Assembly (NCBI RefSeq): GCF_014836335.1
Contig: NZ_JACSRA010000022.1
Span: 16,259-80,258 of the forward strand
Origin: Clostridium cibarium
GTDB taxonomy: Bacteria; Bacillota; Clostridia; Clostridiales; Clostridiaceae
DNA length: 64,000 nt
Direction: 5' to 3'
Below are positions 16,388 through 25,821 of the stretch, in pieces (the stretch's first letter is position 1; every line of letters starts with the position of its first letter). Below the pieces are notes generated by a model that saw only the letters and a program-made list of their open reading frames with translations, was not told the origin of the DNA and did no database searches. The position numbers were made by a program, and so were the translations under genes.

Positions 16388-17233
16388 TTATTCTTCTAAT
16401 AATTCTTTAACGTAGTTTGGTAAAGCAAAAGCTGCTTTATGAACCTCACTATTATAGTATCTGTCTTTTAGGTTAAGACTCTTATAATATTCTTCGTTGT
16501 AGTCTTTAACTGGATGAAGTTTCTTGGAAGCAAAGCCAAAGAACCAATATCCAGAAGGATATGTTGGAATAACATATTGATAAACTTCGCAAATAGGGAA
16601 GATTTCTTTAAGCTTCTTATTTGATCTTTTCATTTCTCTTCTGTTCATATCATAATAAGGACTTTCGCCTTGGTTAACTAATATTCCATTTTCAGTTAAT
16701 GCTTTATAGCAGTTTTTATAGAATTCCACTGTAAATAATCCTTCTCCAGGACCTATTGGATCAGTAGAGTCTACTATTATAAGGTCATATTTATTTTCTA
16801 GACCTTCAACAAATTTTATTCCATCTTCAAAATAAAGACTAACTTTTTCGTCTTTCAATTTAGAAGAAGTGAATGGTAGATGTTCAAATGCTGCATTTAC
16901 AACTTCTTCATCTAGTTCTACCATATCTATATGTTCAATGGATGGAAATCTAGTAAGCTCTCTAACAGTTCCTCCATCACCAGCACCTATTACTAAAACA
17001 TTTTTTATATTTGGATTAACAGTCATAGGAACGTGAGTTATCATTTCGTGATAGATGAATTCATCTTTTTCAGTTATCATTGTCCAACCATCTATAACTA
17101 AAACTCTACCAAAATCATATGTATCTATTACATCAATTTGTTGGAAAGGACTCTTTTTTGAAAAAAGTGTTTCCTTTACTCTCATAGAGAACTTTACATT
17201 GTCTGTTTGATTTTCTGAATACCATAATTCCAT
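16388..17233 (-). CDS. speE: spermidine synthase (polyamine aminopropyltransferase)
   Basis: This 281-aa enzyme transfers the aminopropyl group of decarboxylated S-adenosylmethionine to putrescine. Visible are the substrate-site LWYSENQT start, the Rossmann glycine loop VLVIGAGDGGTVRE, the acidic MVELDEEVV and the catalytic-loop DSTDPIGPGEGL. Its length is normal. The speD and arginine/ornithine decarboxylase partners are not in the window. The gene stands alone on the minus strand with a GGAGG site. Confidence 0.96.
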   Translation of the reverse strand: MELWYSENQTDNVKFSMRVKETLFSKKSPFQQIDVIDTYDFGRVLVIDGWTMITEKDEFIYHEMITHVPMTVNPNIKNVLVIGAGDGGTVRELTRFPSIEHIDMVELDEEVVNAAFEHLPFTSSKLKDEKVSLYFEDGIKFVEGLENKYDLIIVDSTDPIGPGEGLFTVEFYKNCYKALTENGILVNQGESPYYDMNRREMKRSNKKLKEIFPICEVYQYVIPTYPSGYWFFGFASKKLHPVKDYNEEYYKSLNLKDRYYNSEVHKAAFALPNYVKELLEE

Positions 17234-17811
17234 AAAATATACCTCCTAATTTGTACGATAATGTTATTTAGTTCATTTTGTCAAAAGAATTGTGCATTAC
17301 CTTATTATAGGTAAGAATTTAAGACAAAATTATAAAAAAAGTTTACTAAAGGTAAACTAAAAGTTGTGATATATTAAACTTCCCGATATAAAGTATACAT
17401 TACATTAATAAAAAGTCAATATTTTATAAGCAACATTTATTATTATATGAAATAATTTCATTTTATATAACAATAACTTAGAAATTTGAATAAAGCAGTA
17501 AGAATTTGCGAATAATATTATTGACCGTTAAGGTTGCGTAGGGTTTCTTGCCAATGGCTTAGGCTGTTGGCTTTTTTTTAATTTTAGATCATCTAAAATA
17601 TAGAAAATGAAGAGAAATGTCTAAAAATACGAATAACTAAAGCGTGTGATTTTAATATAATTCGTTATACTGCGAAATATATTATGTTTTTTAACTGTAA
17701 TATTGACATTGTTCAGTTGGAATGATAAGCTAATTATAGAAATACGAAATATAAAATGTAATAGCAAAAAAACATTCGTTAAATTGACAATCAATGTTTG
17801 GAGGTATTTAA
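17234..17811. promoter_or_regulatory. long divergent intergenic region between speE and purL
   Basis: This 578-nt stretch has no supported gene. It holds two small inverted repeats near speE (17297-17314, TTACCT..AGGTAA; 17340-17358, AGTTTAC..GTAAACT). It also holds a strong plus-strand terminator at 17550-17579 and, further right, recurring CGAAT or ATTCG words at about 17509, 17628, 17661 and 17774 with related GCGAA/ACGAA at 17671 and 17743. The terminator implies a plus-strand leader or small RNA starting between about 17400 and 17500. I see no guanine riboswitch of the kind present at 31995. Confidence 0.5.
17550..17579 (+). terminator. orphan terminator or attenuator upstream of purL
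   Basis: The stem GCCAATGGC / GCTGTTGGC with a TTAG loop is followed by eight T. No plus-strand gene precedes it, and it lies about 230 nt before the purL start, so it ends either a short leader transcript or an independent small RNA. Confidence 0.75.
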
Positions 17812-20800
17812 ATGTCTAAAAATAGATGCATATTCGTCGAAAAGAAAGATGGATTTGACGTTGAAGCTAAAAGCTTATTAAAAGACTTTAAAAGTAATTT
17901 AAGAGTAGAAAAATTAGAAAATGTGAGAGTAGTAAATAAATATACTTTAGGAGACGTAGAAGAAGAATATTATAAAAAAGCTTTATATACAATTTTTTCT
18001 GAACTTACAGTTGATAAAGTATATGAAGAAAATTTAGAAATTAATGATGGAGAAATAGCATTTGGAGTTGAATACTTACCAGGACAATACGATCAAAGAG
18101 CTGATTCAGCGTCAGAGTGTTTTCAAATCTTAACTGAAGAAGATAGAATTCAAGTTAAATCTTCAAAAATAATTATTTTAATTGGTAATTTAACAAAAGA
18201 AGATATAGATAAAATAAAAAAATATTACATCAATCCAGTGGATTCAAGAGAAGTAGAAATTAATAATAGAGAGTTAGAATCTCCAATGAACATACCTAAC
18301 GATGTACAAATCTTAGAAGGCTTCAGAGAAATGGATAAAGAATCTCTAGAAAAATTGCATAAAGATCTAGGACTTGCAATGAGTATAGAAGATCTAGTTA
18401 TGATTAGAGATTACTTTAAGGAAGAAATGAGAGAACCAACTATTACAGAGATAAAGGTAATAGATACATATTGGTCAGATCACTGTAGGCATACAACTTT
18501 CTCAACTTCAATCGAAGAAGTTGAAATCGAAGAAAATAAATTCACAGTACCCATTAAAAAAAGCTATGAAGCTTATATAAAATCAAGAGATTATGTCTAT
18601 GGAAAAACAGATAGACCTATAACACTTATGGATCTAGCAGTTATTTCAATGAAGGAAATGAGAAAAAAGGGAATGCTTGAAGACCTAGATGTTTCTGATG
18701 AAATAAATGCATGTTCTATAAACATTAATGTAGAAACAGATAATGGAACAGAAAAATACCTTTTAATGTTTAAAAATGAAACACATAATCATCCAACAGA
18801 AATAGAACCTTTTGGTGGTGCAGCTACATGTCTAGGTGGTGCAATTCGTGATCCATTATCAGGAAGAACTTTTGTATATCAAGCTATGAGAGTTACAGGT
18901 GCGGCAGACCCAACAGTTCCTGTAGAGGAAACTATAAAGGGGAAATTACCTCAAAGAACAATTACATTAAAGGCAGCACATGGATATAGTTCATATGGTA
19001 ATCAAATAGGGCTTGCCACAGGACAAGTAGCAGAAGTTTATCATCCAAACTATGTTGCAAAGAGAATGGAGGTTGGAGCAGTAATTGCTGCAGCTCCAAA
19101 AGAAAATGTAGTTAGAGAAGAGCCTAAGGTAGGAGATGTTATAATTCTTCTTGGTGGAAGAACAGGTAGAGATGGTGTAGGTGGTGCAACTGGTTCATCA
19201 AAAGAGCATACAGAAGATTCTATAAATGAGTGTGGTGCAGAAGTTCAAAAAGGTAATGCACCAACAGAGAGAAAGATTCAAAGACTATTTAGAAACTCAG
19301 AAGTAGCTAAAATGATAAAGAGATGTAACGACTTTGGTGCTGGTGGAGTTTCAGTAGCTATTGGAGAACTTTGTAGAGGTCTTGATATAAATTTAGATAA
19401 GGTTCCTAAAAAATATGAAGGTTTAGATGGAACAGAACTTGCAGTTTCAGAATCTCAAGAGAGAATGGCAGTTGTAGTTCATAGTAGTTTAGCAGAAAGA
19501 TTTATAGAACTTTCTTCAGAAGAAAATTTAGAAGCAGTGGTTGTAGCAAAGGTTACAGATACTGAAAGACTAAGACTTTTCTGGAGAGAGAAGATGATAG
19601 TGGATATTAAGAGAAGTTTCTTAGATACAAATGGAGCAACTCAGAAGACTAATGTTAAGGTAGTTGCACCTAAGGAATTCCCATGTGATGTTCATGAAGT
19701 AGATGTTAAATCAAAATGGATAGAAAATCTACATAAATTAAATGTAGCTTCTCAAAAGGGATTAATTGAAACCTTCGATTCAACTATAGGTACTGGAACA
19801 GTGCTTATGCCTTTTGGTGGGAAATATTCAAAAACACCAGCAGAAGGTATGGCAGCAAAAATTCCAGTATTCTATGGAGAAAGCAAGGATGCATCACTTA
19901 TGACTTTTGGATTTAATCCAGAGCTTGGAACATGGAGTCCATATCACATGGCTTTCTATTCTGTAATAGAATCTATAGCTAAACTTGCAGCTATGGGTGG
20001 AGATTATAGAAGAGCTAGACTTACATTCCAAGAATATTTCGAAAGACTAGGTAAAAAGCCTGAAAGATGGGGTAAACCATTTGCAGCATTACTTGGAGCA
20101 TATAAAGCGCAAGAGGATTTAGGAATACCTGCAATAGGTGGTAAAGACTCAATGTCTGGAAGTTTTGAGGATATAGATGTTCCTCCAAGTTTAGTGTCTT
20201 TTGCAGTAGGATATGAAAAAGCTAATAAAATTATTAGTCCAGAGTTTAAAGAAGTTAATAGTACATTAGTTTTACTTGAAACAGAAAAACTTGAAGATGG
20301 CTTAATAAACATGGATAAGTTTAAAAAGAATATAGAAACATTATATGACTTAATAGGTGCTAAAAAAGTTATATCAGCGTCAACAATAAAGTTTGGTGGA
20401 GTAGCTGAGGCTATAACTAAAATGTCTCTAGGAAATAGAATTGGAACTGAAATAAATAACCTTTCAAAAGATGAGTTATTTGGATTAAACTATGGAAGCA
20501 TTTTATTAGAAGTACCAGCAAAGGTAAATGTTCAAAAAGTATTTAAAGATTGTTTATATAAAGTAGTTGGTAAAACTTTAGAAGAAGAAGTGATTAAAGT
20601 ACAAGAATTTGAAATTGCACTTGCAATTGAAGAACTTGATAAAGCTTTAGAAGAAAAGTTAAGCCCAGTATTTAAAATTAAAACAGAGGAAACTAATACA
20701 AAAGTGAAAGTAGCTACTTACAATAAGAGAAACACTATTTCTCCAAAAGTAAAAGTAGCAAAACCTAAAGTTGTAATTCCAGTTTTCCCTGGGACAAATT

Positions 20801-21558
20801 GTGAAGATGATTGTGCTAGAGCATTCTTGAAGGAAGGTGCTGAAGTTTCACAAGTTATTTTAAGAAATCTAAATAAAGAAATTTTAACAGAGTCAATCAA
20901 TAAGTTAGCTGAAGAAATAAGGACAGCACAAATCATTATGCTTCCAGGTGGTTTCTCAGCTGGAGATGAGCCAGATGGTTCAGGTAAGTTTATAGCTACT
21001 GTCTTTAGAAATGAAAAGATTAAAAATGCAGTAATGGATCTTTTAAATAATAGAGATGGTTTGATGCTAGGAATTTGTAACGGCTTCCAAGCATTGATTA
21101 AATTAGGACTACTTCCTTATGGTGAAATTAGAGATATAGAAGAGGATATGGCTACATTAACTTATAACAATATAAATAGACATATGTCATCTTTAATTAG
21201 AACAAAGATAAATTCTGTTAAATCACCATGGTTAAGTGAAGTAAATGTAGATGATATTCATACAGTAGCAATATCTCACGGAGAAGGAAGATTTGTAGCT
21301 TCAGAAAGTTTACTTAAGGAACTAGAAGCAAATGGACAAATAGCAACACAATATGTTGATTTTAATGGAGATGTTTCATTAGATATGCCATATAATCCAA
21401 ATGGATCTATGCTTGGTATTGAAGGTATTACAAGTCCTGATGGAAGAATATTTGGTAAGATGGCTCATTCAGAAAGAATTGGCACAGATTTATATAGAAA
21501 TGTACCAGGGGAATTTGATCAAAAGATATTTAAAGCAGGAGTAAATTATTTTAGATAA
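17812..21558 (+). CDS. purL: phosphoribosylformylglycinamidine synthase, single-chain
   Basis: This 1248-aa enzyme makes FGAM from FGAR, glutamine and ATP (step 4 of purine synthesis). It is the long fused form. The N-terminal and linker parts are followed by two synthetase halves (NETHNHPTEIEPFGGAAT, the DFGAGGVSVA block and GGKDSMSG). A C-terminal class I glutamine amidotransferase carries the Cys nucleophile in GICNGFQ and the His in ISHGEGRF. It is the first gene of the pur operon, 14 nt before purE. The GGAGG site fixes the ATG. Confidence 0.97.
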   Translation: MSKNRCIFVEKKDGFDVEAKSLLKDFKSNLRVEKLENVRVVNKYTLGDVEEEYYKKALYTIFSELTVDKVYEENLEINDGEIAFGVEYLPGQYDQRADSASECFQILTEEDRIQVKSSKIIILIGNLTKEDIDKIKKYYINPVDSREVEINNRELESPMNIPNDVQILEGFREMDKESLEKLHKDLGLAMSIEDLVMIRDYFKEEMREPTITEIKVIDTYWSDHCRHTTFSTSIEEVEIEENKFTVPIKKSYEAYIKSRDYVYGKTDRPITLMDLAVISMKEMRKKGMLEDLDVSDEINACSININVETDNGTEKYLLMFKNETHNHPTEIEPFGGAATCLGGAIRDPLSGRTFVYQAMRVTGAADPTVPVEETIKGKLPQRTITLKAAHGYSSYGNQIGLATGQVAEVYHPNYVAKRMEVGAVIAAAPKENVVREEPKVGDVIILLGGRTGRDGVGGATGSSKEHTEDSINECGAEVQKGNAPTERKIQRLFRNSEVAKMIKRCNDFGAGGVSVAIGELCRGLDINLDKVPKKYEGLDGTELAVSESQERMAVVVHSSLAERFIELSSEENLEAVVVAKVTDTERLRLFWREKMIVDIKRSFLDTNGATQKTNVKVVAPKEFPCDVHEVDVKSKWIENLHKLNVASQKGLIETFDSTIGTGTVLMPFGGKYSKTPAEGMAAKIPVFYGESKDASLMTFGFNPELGTWSPYHMAFYSVIESIAKLAAMGGDYRRARLTFQEYFERLGKKPERWGKPFAALLGAYKAQEDLGIPAIGGKDSMSGSFEDIDVPPSLVSFAVGYEKANKIISPEFKEVNSTLVLLETEKLEDGLINMDKFKKNIETLYDLIGAKKVISASTIKFGGVAEAITKMSLGNRIGTEINNLSKDELFGLNYGSILLEVPAKVNVQKVFKDCLYKVVGKTLEEEVIKVQEFEIALAIEELDKALEEKLSPVFKIKTEETNTKVKVATYNKRNTISPKVKVAKPKVVIPVFPGTNCEDDCARAFLKEGAEVSQVILRNLNKEILTESINKLAEEIRTAQIIMLPGGFSAGDEPDGSGKFIATVFRNEKIKNAVMDLLNNRDGLMLGICNGFQALIKLGLLPYGEIRDIEEDMATLTYNNINRHMSSLIRTKINSVKSPWLSEVNVDDIHTVAISHGEGRFVASESLLKELEANGQIATQYVDFNGDVSLDMPYNPNGSMLGIEGITSPDGRIFGKMAHSERIGTDLYRNVPGEFDQKIFKAGVNYFR

Positions 21559-21572
21559 ATGGGAGGTCTTTT

Positions 21573-22052
21573 ATGAAAGTAGCAATATTTTTCGGAAGTA
21601 AGTCAGACACAGATGTTATGAAAGGAGCTGCAAATGCTCTAAAGGAATATGGAGTTTCTTATAAAGCATTTATATTATCAGCCCATAGAGTGCCTGAAAA
21701 ACTAGTTGAGACTATTAAGAAAATTGAAAGTGAAGGTTGTGAAGTTATAATTGCAGGAGCAGGACTTGCTGCTCATTTGCCGGGGGTAATAGCATCACAA
21801 ACAACGCTTCCAGTAATAGGAGTACCAGTAAGAGCAGCGCTAGATGGTATGGATGCACTACTATCAATAGTACAAATGCCAAAATCAATACCAGTTGCAA
21901 CAGTTGGTATAAACAATAGTTATAATGCGGGATTATTAGCGGTACAAATGTTATCACTAAAATATCCTGATATTAAAGAAAAATTAGTAGAAGCAAGATT
22001 AAAGATGAAAGAAAAGTTTATAAGTGAAAATAGAGAGGGAGTAGAACTATAA
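21573..22052 (+). CDS. purE: PurE, N5-CAIR mutase / AIR carboxylase
   Basis: The 159-aa protein carries out the carboxylation step of purine synthesis. [27 protein letters not shown] and LLSIVQMP are the class I PurE motifs. Class I enzymes usually rearrange N5-CAIR made by PurK, but no purK is in this operon. Either purK lies elsewhere or the enzyme uses AIR and CO2 directly. The stop codon overlaps the purC start by one base (TAATG), which suggests translational coupling. Confidence 0.95.
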   Translation: MKVAIFFGSKSDTDVMKGAANALKEYGVSYKAFILSAHRVPEKLVETIKKIESEGCEVIIAGAGLAAHLPGVIASQTTLPVIGVPVRAALDGMDALLSIVQMPKSIPVATVGINNSYNAGLLAVQMLSLKYPDIKEKLVEARLKMKEKFISENREGVEL

Positions 22053-22762
22053 TGGAAAAGTTAGAAATGTTATATGAAGGAAAAGCAAAGAAGATTTATA
22101 GCACAGCAAAGGAAGATGAAGTTATCGTTTATTATAAAGATGATGCAACAGCATTTAATGGAGTAAAGAAAGCTCAAATCGATAATAAAGGTGTTTTAAA
22201 TAATGCTATAACAACAATGATTTTTGAAATGTTAAATAAAAATGGTATAAAGACTCATTTTGTTAAGAAAATAAATGATAGAGAGCAACTTTGTAAAAAA
22301 GTTGAAATCGTACCTTTAGAAGTTATAGTTAGAAATATAGCTGCAGGTTCTATGGCTAAGAGATTAGGCCTTGAAGAAGGATATAAGTTAAAGACAACTG
22401 TATTTGAATTTTCTTATAAGGATGATGAACTTGGAGATCCATTAATAAACTCATATCACGCAGTTGCAATAGGAGCAGCTACTTTTGAAGAAATTAAGTT
22501 AATCTTAGATATGACAGCAAAGATTAATGATTTATTAAAAGAATTCTTTGCAAAACTTAATATAAATCTAATTGATTTTAAGATAGAATTTGGTAAGTTA
22601 CAAAATGGAGAAATAGTTCTAGCTGATGAAATATCTCCAGATACATGTAGGTTCTGGGACGCAACAACTGGAGAAAAGCTTGATAAAGATAGATTTAGAA
22701 GAGATATGGGTAATGTGGAAGGTGCGTACATAGAAATATTAAACAGAATTAAAGGAGAATAG
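22052..22762 (+). CDS. purC: SAICAR synthetase
   Basis: This 236-aa enzyme joins aspartate to CAIR using ATP. The N-terminal [10 protein letters not shown], the VRNIAAGS block, [10 protein letters not shown] and the [13 protein letters not shown] motif are intact. The start overlaps the purE stop, and the stop lies 3 nt before purF, so the gene is tightly packed in the operon. Confidence 0.97.
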   Translation: MEKLEMLYEGKAKKIYSTAKEDEVIVYYKDDATAFNGVKKAQIDNKGVLNNAITTMIFEMLNKNGIKTHFVKKINDREQLCKKVEIVPLEVIVRNIAAGSMAKRLGLEEGYKLKTTVFEFSYKDDELGDPLINSYHAVAIGAATFEEIKLILDMTAKINDLLKEFFAKLNINLIDFKIEFGKLQNGEIVLADEISPDTCRFWDATTGEKLDKDRFRRDMGNVEGAYIEILNRIKGE

Positions 22763-22765
22763 TTA

Positions 22766-24196
22766 ATGACAAATTCAGATTTTAATTTAATATTAGATCC
22801 TAGTCTAGATAAATTTAAAGATGAATGTGGTGTATTTGGGGTTTTCTCAAGTACACCTCTAGATGTAGCAGGAATGACTTACTATGGATTATATGCACTA
22901 CAACATAGAGGGCAAGAAAGTGCAGGTATAGCAGTAGGTGATGGCGAAAAGATCGAAATGCATAAAGGGCTAGGCTTAATAACAGAAGCATTTAGCAAGG
23001 AAGATTTAGAAAAGTTAAAAGGTCATGTTGCTATAGGGCATGTAAGATATTCTACTACAGGAGCAAATACAGTAGAAAATTCTCAGCCACTTTTAGCTAG
23101 TTCTAAGTTAGGCTCTATTGCCTTAGCACACAATGGTAATTTGGTAAATGCAGATGTGATAAGAGAATTACTTGAAGAGGGTGGACACATTTTCCATACT
23201 TCAATAGATTCTGAAGTAATAGCTACTTTAATTGCAAGAGGTGCAAAAAAGGGTATAGAAAGAGCAGTAACTGATGCAATGCAAGCAATTAGAGGAAGTT
23301 TTGCAATGGTTATAGCTACAAAGGATAAGCTTATTGGTGCAAGAGATCCTCATGGAATAAGACCTCTTTGTATAGGAAAAGTTGATAATGCTTATATTCT
23401 AGCATCTGAAAGTTGTGCTCTTGATGCTGTAGGCGCTGAATATGTTAGAGATGTTAAGCCAGGTGAAATGATAATAATCGACGAAAATGGCATTGAATCA
23501 TTCCAGTATTCTGAAGATGCAGGTTGTCAAACTTGTGCTTTTGAATACATATACTTTGCAAGACCAGATTCTATGATAGATGGACTTGACGTTTATAATA
23601 CAAGAATAAAGTCGGGAGAGAGATTATTTAAAGAACATAAGATAGAAGCTGATTTAGTAGTAGCAGTACCTGATTCAGGAATACCAGCAGCTATAGGGTA
23701 TTCAAAGGCTTCAGGAATTCCTTATGATATAGGTTTTGTTAAAAACAGATATGTAGGAAGAACATTTATATCGCCTTCTCAAGAAATTAGAGAAAAGGCT
23801 GTTGCTGTAAAGTTAAATCCTTTAAAAGTTAATATAGATGGTAAGAGAGTAATACTTATTGATGATTCTATAGTTAGAGGAACTACATCAAAGCACTTAG
23901 TAGAATCGTTAAGGAGAGCAGGAGCTAAGGAAGTACATTTTCTAGTAGCATCTCCAGTTGTTAAGTATCCATGTTACTTTGGAATTGATACTCCATACAG
24001 AAGTGAACTAGTTGGTGCAAATTACACTATTTCAGAAATAGGTGAAATGATAGGTGCAGATTCTTTAGGCTACTTAAGCATGGAAGGAATGTATAAATGC
24101 TTTGAAGGCAAAGAAGGATTCTGTGTAGGTTGTTTTAATGGAAAGTATCCAGTAGCGACTCCAATTGAAACATCAAAAGATCATCTTGAAAGGTAG
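22766..24196 (+). CDS. purF: amidophosphoribosyltransferase
   Basis: The 476-aa enzyme is the first committed step of purine synthesis, making phosphoribosylamine from PRPP and glutamine. It has a short propeptide before DECGVFGVF, so Cys-21 would become the N-terminal nucleophile after self-cleavage, as in the Bacillus-type enzyme. The PRPP loop is VILIDDSIVRGTTS. Cys residues near 254 and in the tail (CVGCFNG) fit the Fe-S-containing Bacillus subclass. Confidence 0.97.
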   Translation: MTNSDFNLILDPSLDKFKDECGVFGVFSSTPLDVAGMTYYGLYALQHRGQESAGIAVGDGEKIEMHKGLGLITEAFSKEDLEKLKGHVAIGHVRYSTTGANTVENSQPLLASSKLGSIALAHNGNLVNADVIRELLEEGGHIFHTSIDSEVIATLIARGAKKGIERAVTDAMQAIRGSFAMVIATKDKLIGARDPHGIRPLCIGKVDNAYILASESCALDAVGAEYVRDVKPGEMIIIDENGIESFQYSEDAGCQTCAFEYIYFARPDSMIDGLDVYNTRIKSGERLFKEHKIEADLVVAVPDSGIPAAIGYSKASGIPYDIGFVKNRYVGRTFISPSQEIREKAVAVKLNPLKVNIDGKRVILIDDSIVRGTTSKHLVESLRRAGAKEVHFLVASPVVKYPCYFGIDTPYRSELVGANYTISEIGEMIGADSLGYLSMEGMYKCFEGKEGFCVGCFNGKYPVATPIETSKDHLER

Positions 24197-24205
24197 GATT
24201 ATTAA

Positions 24206-25207
24206 ATGATAACTTATAAGGAATCGGGAGTTAATATAGAAGAAGGATATAAGTCCGTTAAGCTAATAAAAGAATATGCAGCTAGAACAATGAGTAAATA
24301 TGTTTTAAATGGACTTGGAAGTTTTGCTGGTATGGTTGAGCTTCCAGAAGGCTATAAGAAACCAGTTTTAGTATCAGGAACAGATGGAGTTGGAACAAAG
24401 CTTGATATAGCATGCAAGAAGAAAAAGTATGATACAGTAGGAATTGATTGCGTTGCCATGTGTGTTAATGACATACTTTGTCATGGAGCAAAGCCATTAT
24501 TTTTCTTAGACTACATAGCTTGCGGTAAGCTTGAAGCAGAAGTTGCAGCAGATTTAGTTAAAGGTGTATCAGAGGGTTGTCTTCAATCAGATTGTGCGCT
24601 TGTTGGTGGAGAGACAGCTGAAATGCCAGGCTTTTATAAAGAAGGAGACTATGATATAGCTGGTTTTGCTGTGGGGATAGCAGATAAGGATGAAATAATT
24701 GACGGATCTAAAATTAAAGAAGGAGATAAGCTTATTGGTATAGCTTCTTCTGGAGTTCATTCTAATGGATTTTCACTTGTTAGAAAGTTGTTTAGTGATT
24801 TAGATATGGAGTTTGAAGGGAAAGAAGTATGGAAAACTTTAATTACTCCTACTAAAATTTACGTTAAGCCAGTGCTTGAACTCTTAAAAAATTATGAAAT
24901 AAAAGGTATGTCACATATAACTGGTGGCGGATTTATAGAAAATGTACCTAGAATGTTTAATGGTAGAGAGTTAACTGCAGTTATAAATAAAGAAAGCTAT
25001 CCATTACCATCAATATTTGAAAAGATGGTTGAGCTTGGAGTAGATAAAGATCATATGTACAATACCTTCAACATGGGGATTGGATTTGTACTTTGTGTCA
25101 ATGAAAAGGATGTTGAACCTATAAAGAAAGTTCTACTTGAAATGGGGGAAAGAGCTTACGAAATAGGTTATGTAACATCTGGAGGTGAAGGTGTTTGTTT
25201 AAAATAG
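24206..25207 (+). CDS. purM: AIR synthetase
   Basis: The 333-aa enzyme closes the imidazole ring (FGAM to AIR). YKESGVNIEEG at the start, VSGTDGVGTKL, the GGETAEMPGFY block and HITGGGFIENVPR are typical. The last 13 nt overlap the purN frame. Confidence 0.97.
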   Translation: MITYKESGVNIEEGYKSVKLIKEYAARTMSKYVLNGLGSFAGMVELPEGYKKPVLVSGTDGVGTKLDIACKKKKYDTVGIDCVAMCVNDILCHGAKPLFFLDYIACGKLEAEVAADLVKGVSEGCLQSDCALVGGETAEMPGFYKEGDYDIAGFAVGIADKDEIIDGSKIKEGDKLIGIASSGVHSNGFSLVRKLFSDLDMEFEGKEVWKTLITPTKIYVKPVLELLKNYEIKGMSHITGGGFIENVPRMFNGRELTAVINKESYPLPSIFEKMVELGVDKDHMYNTFNMGIGFVLCVNEKDVEPIKKVLLEMGERAYEIGYVTSGGEGVCLK

Positions 25208-25806
25208 CAGTGCTGGTTTCCGGGGGAGGAACTGACCTTCAATCTATTATTGATGCAGTTGAAAATAAAGAATTAGACTGTGAAATAAAAATGGTAATAA
25301 GCAGTAAAGAAGGGGCTTTTGCAATAGAGAGAGCTAAAAAACATGGTATAGAATATCATGTTGTAAGTAGAAAAGAATTTGGGGAACATCAATCAGATAA
25401 AATTTTAGAATTGACAGATGGAAAAGTAGACTTAATAGTACTTGCTGGATATTTATCTATTCTAAATGGGGAACTTTTAAATAAATTTAGCAATAAGATG
25501 ATAAATATTCATCCATCTTTAATTCCTTCCTTTTGTGGCCCAGGTATGTATGGGCTAAAGGTACATGAAGCTGCAATTGAGAAAGGTGTTAAATATTCAG
25601 GGTGTACAGTGCATTTTGTAAATAATGAAGTAGACGGGGGAGCAATTATTTTACAAGAAGCAGTGCCAGTTTCTTTTGAAGATACGGCGGAAACTCTTCA
25701 AAAGAAAATATTAGAAAAAGAACATATATTATTACCTAAAGCAATTAAACTTATTTCAGAAAATAAAATTGAAATTATAAATAAAAAAGTGAAGATTGAA
25801 GAATAA
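25195..25806 (+). CDS. purN: glycinamide ribonucleotide formyltransferase
   Basis: This 203-aa enzyme transfers a formyl group from 10-formyl-THF to GAR. VLVSGGGTDLQS is the phosphate loop, INIHPSLIPSF holds the catalytic Asn-His pair, and VDGGAIILQ holds the Asp. The start is a TTG inside the end of purM, with GGAGGTG 7 nt upstream also inside purM; the next in-frame starts would remove the phosphate loop. Rare start and overlap point to translational coupling. Confidence 0.95.
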   Translation: MFKIAVLVSGGGTDLQSIIDAVENKELDCEIKMVISSKEGAFAIERAKKHGIEYHVVSRKEFGEHQSDKILELTDGKVDLIVLAGYLSILNGELLNKFSNKMINIHPSLIPSFCGPGMYGLKVHEAAIEKGVKYSGCTVHFVNNEVDGGAIILQEAVPVSFEDTAETLQKKILEKEHILLPKAIKLISENKIEIINKKVKIEE

Positions 25807-25821
25807 AAGGAGGCCTTTATT

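Noticed and set aside
17460..17580. Known riboswitch class (guanine, ykkC/PRPP, ZTP, preQ1) upstream of purL
   Set aside because: None of the core motifs of these aptamers is present; only the terminator hairpin is secure.
21573..22052. PurE as the class II AIR carboxylase
   Set aside because: The [11 protein letters not shown] and LLSIVQMP motifs are those of class I; class II has a different active-site segment.
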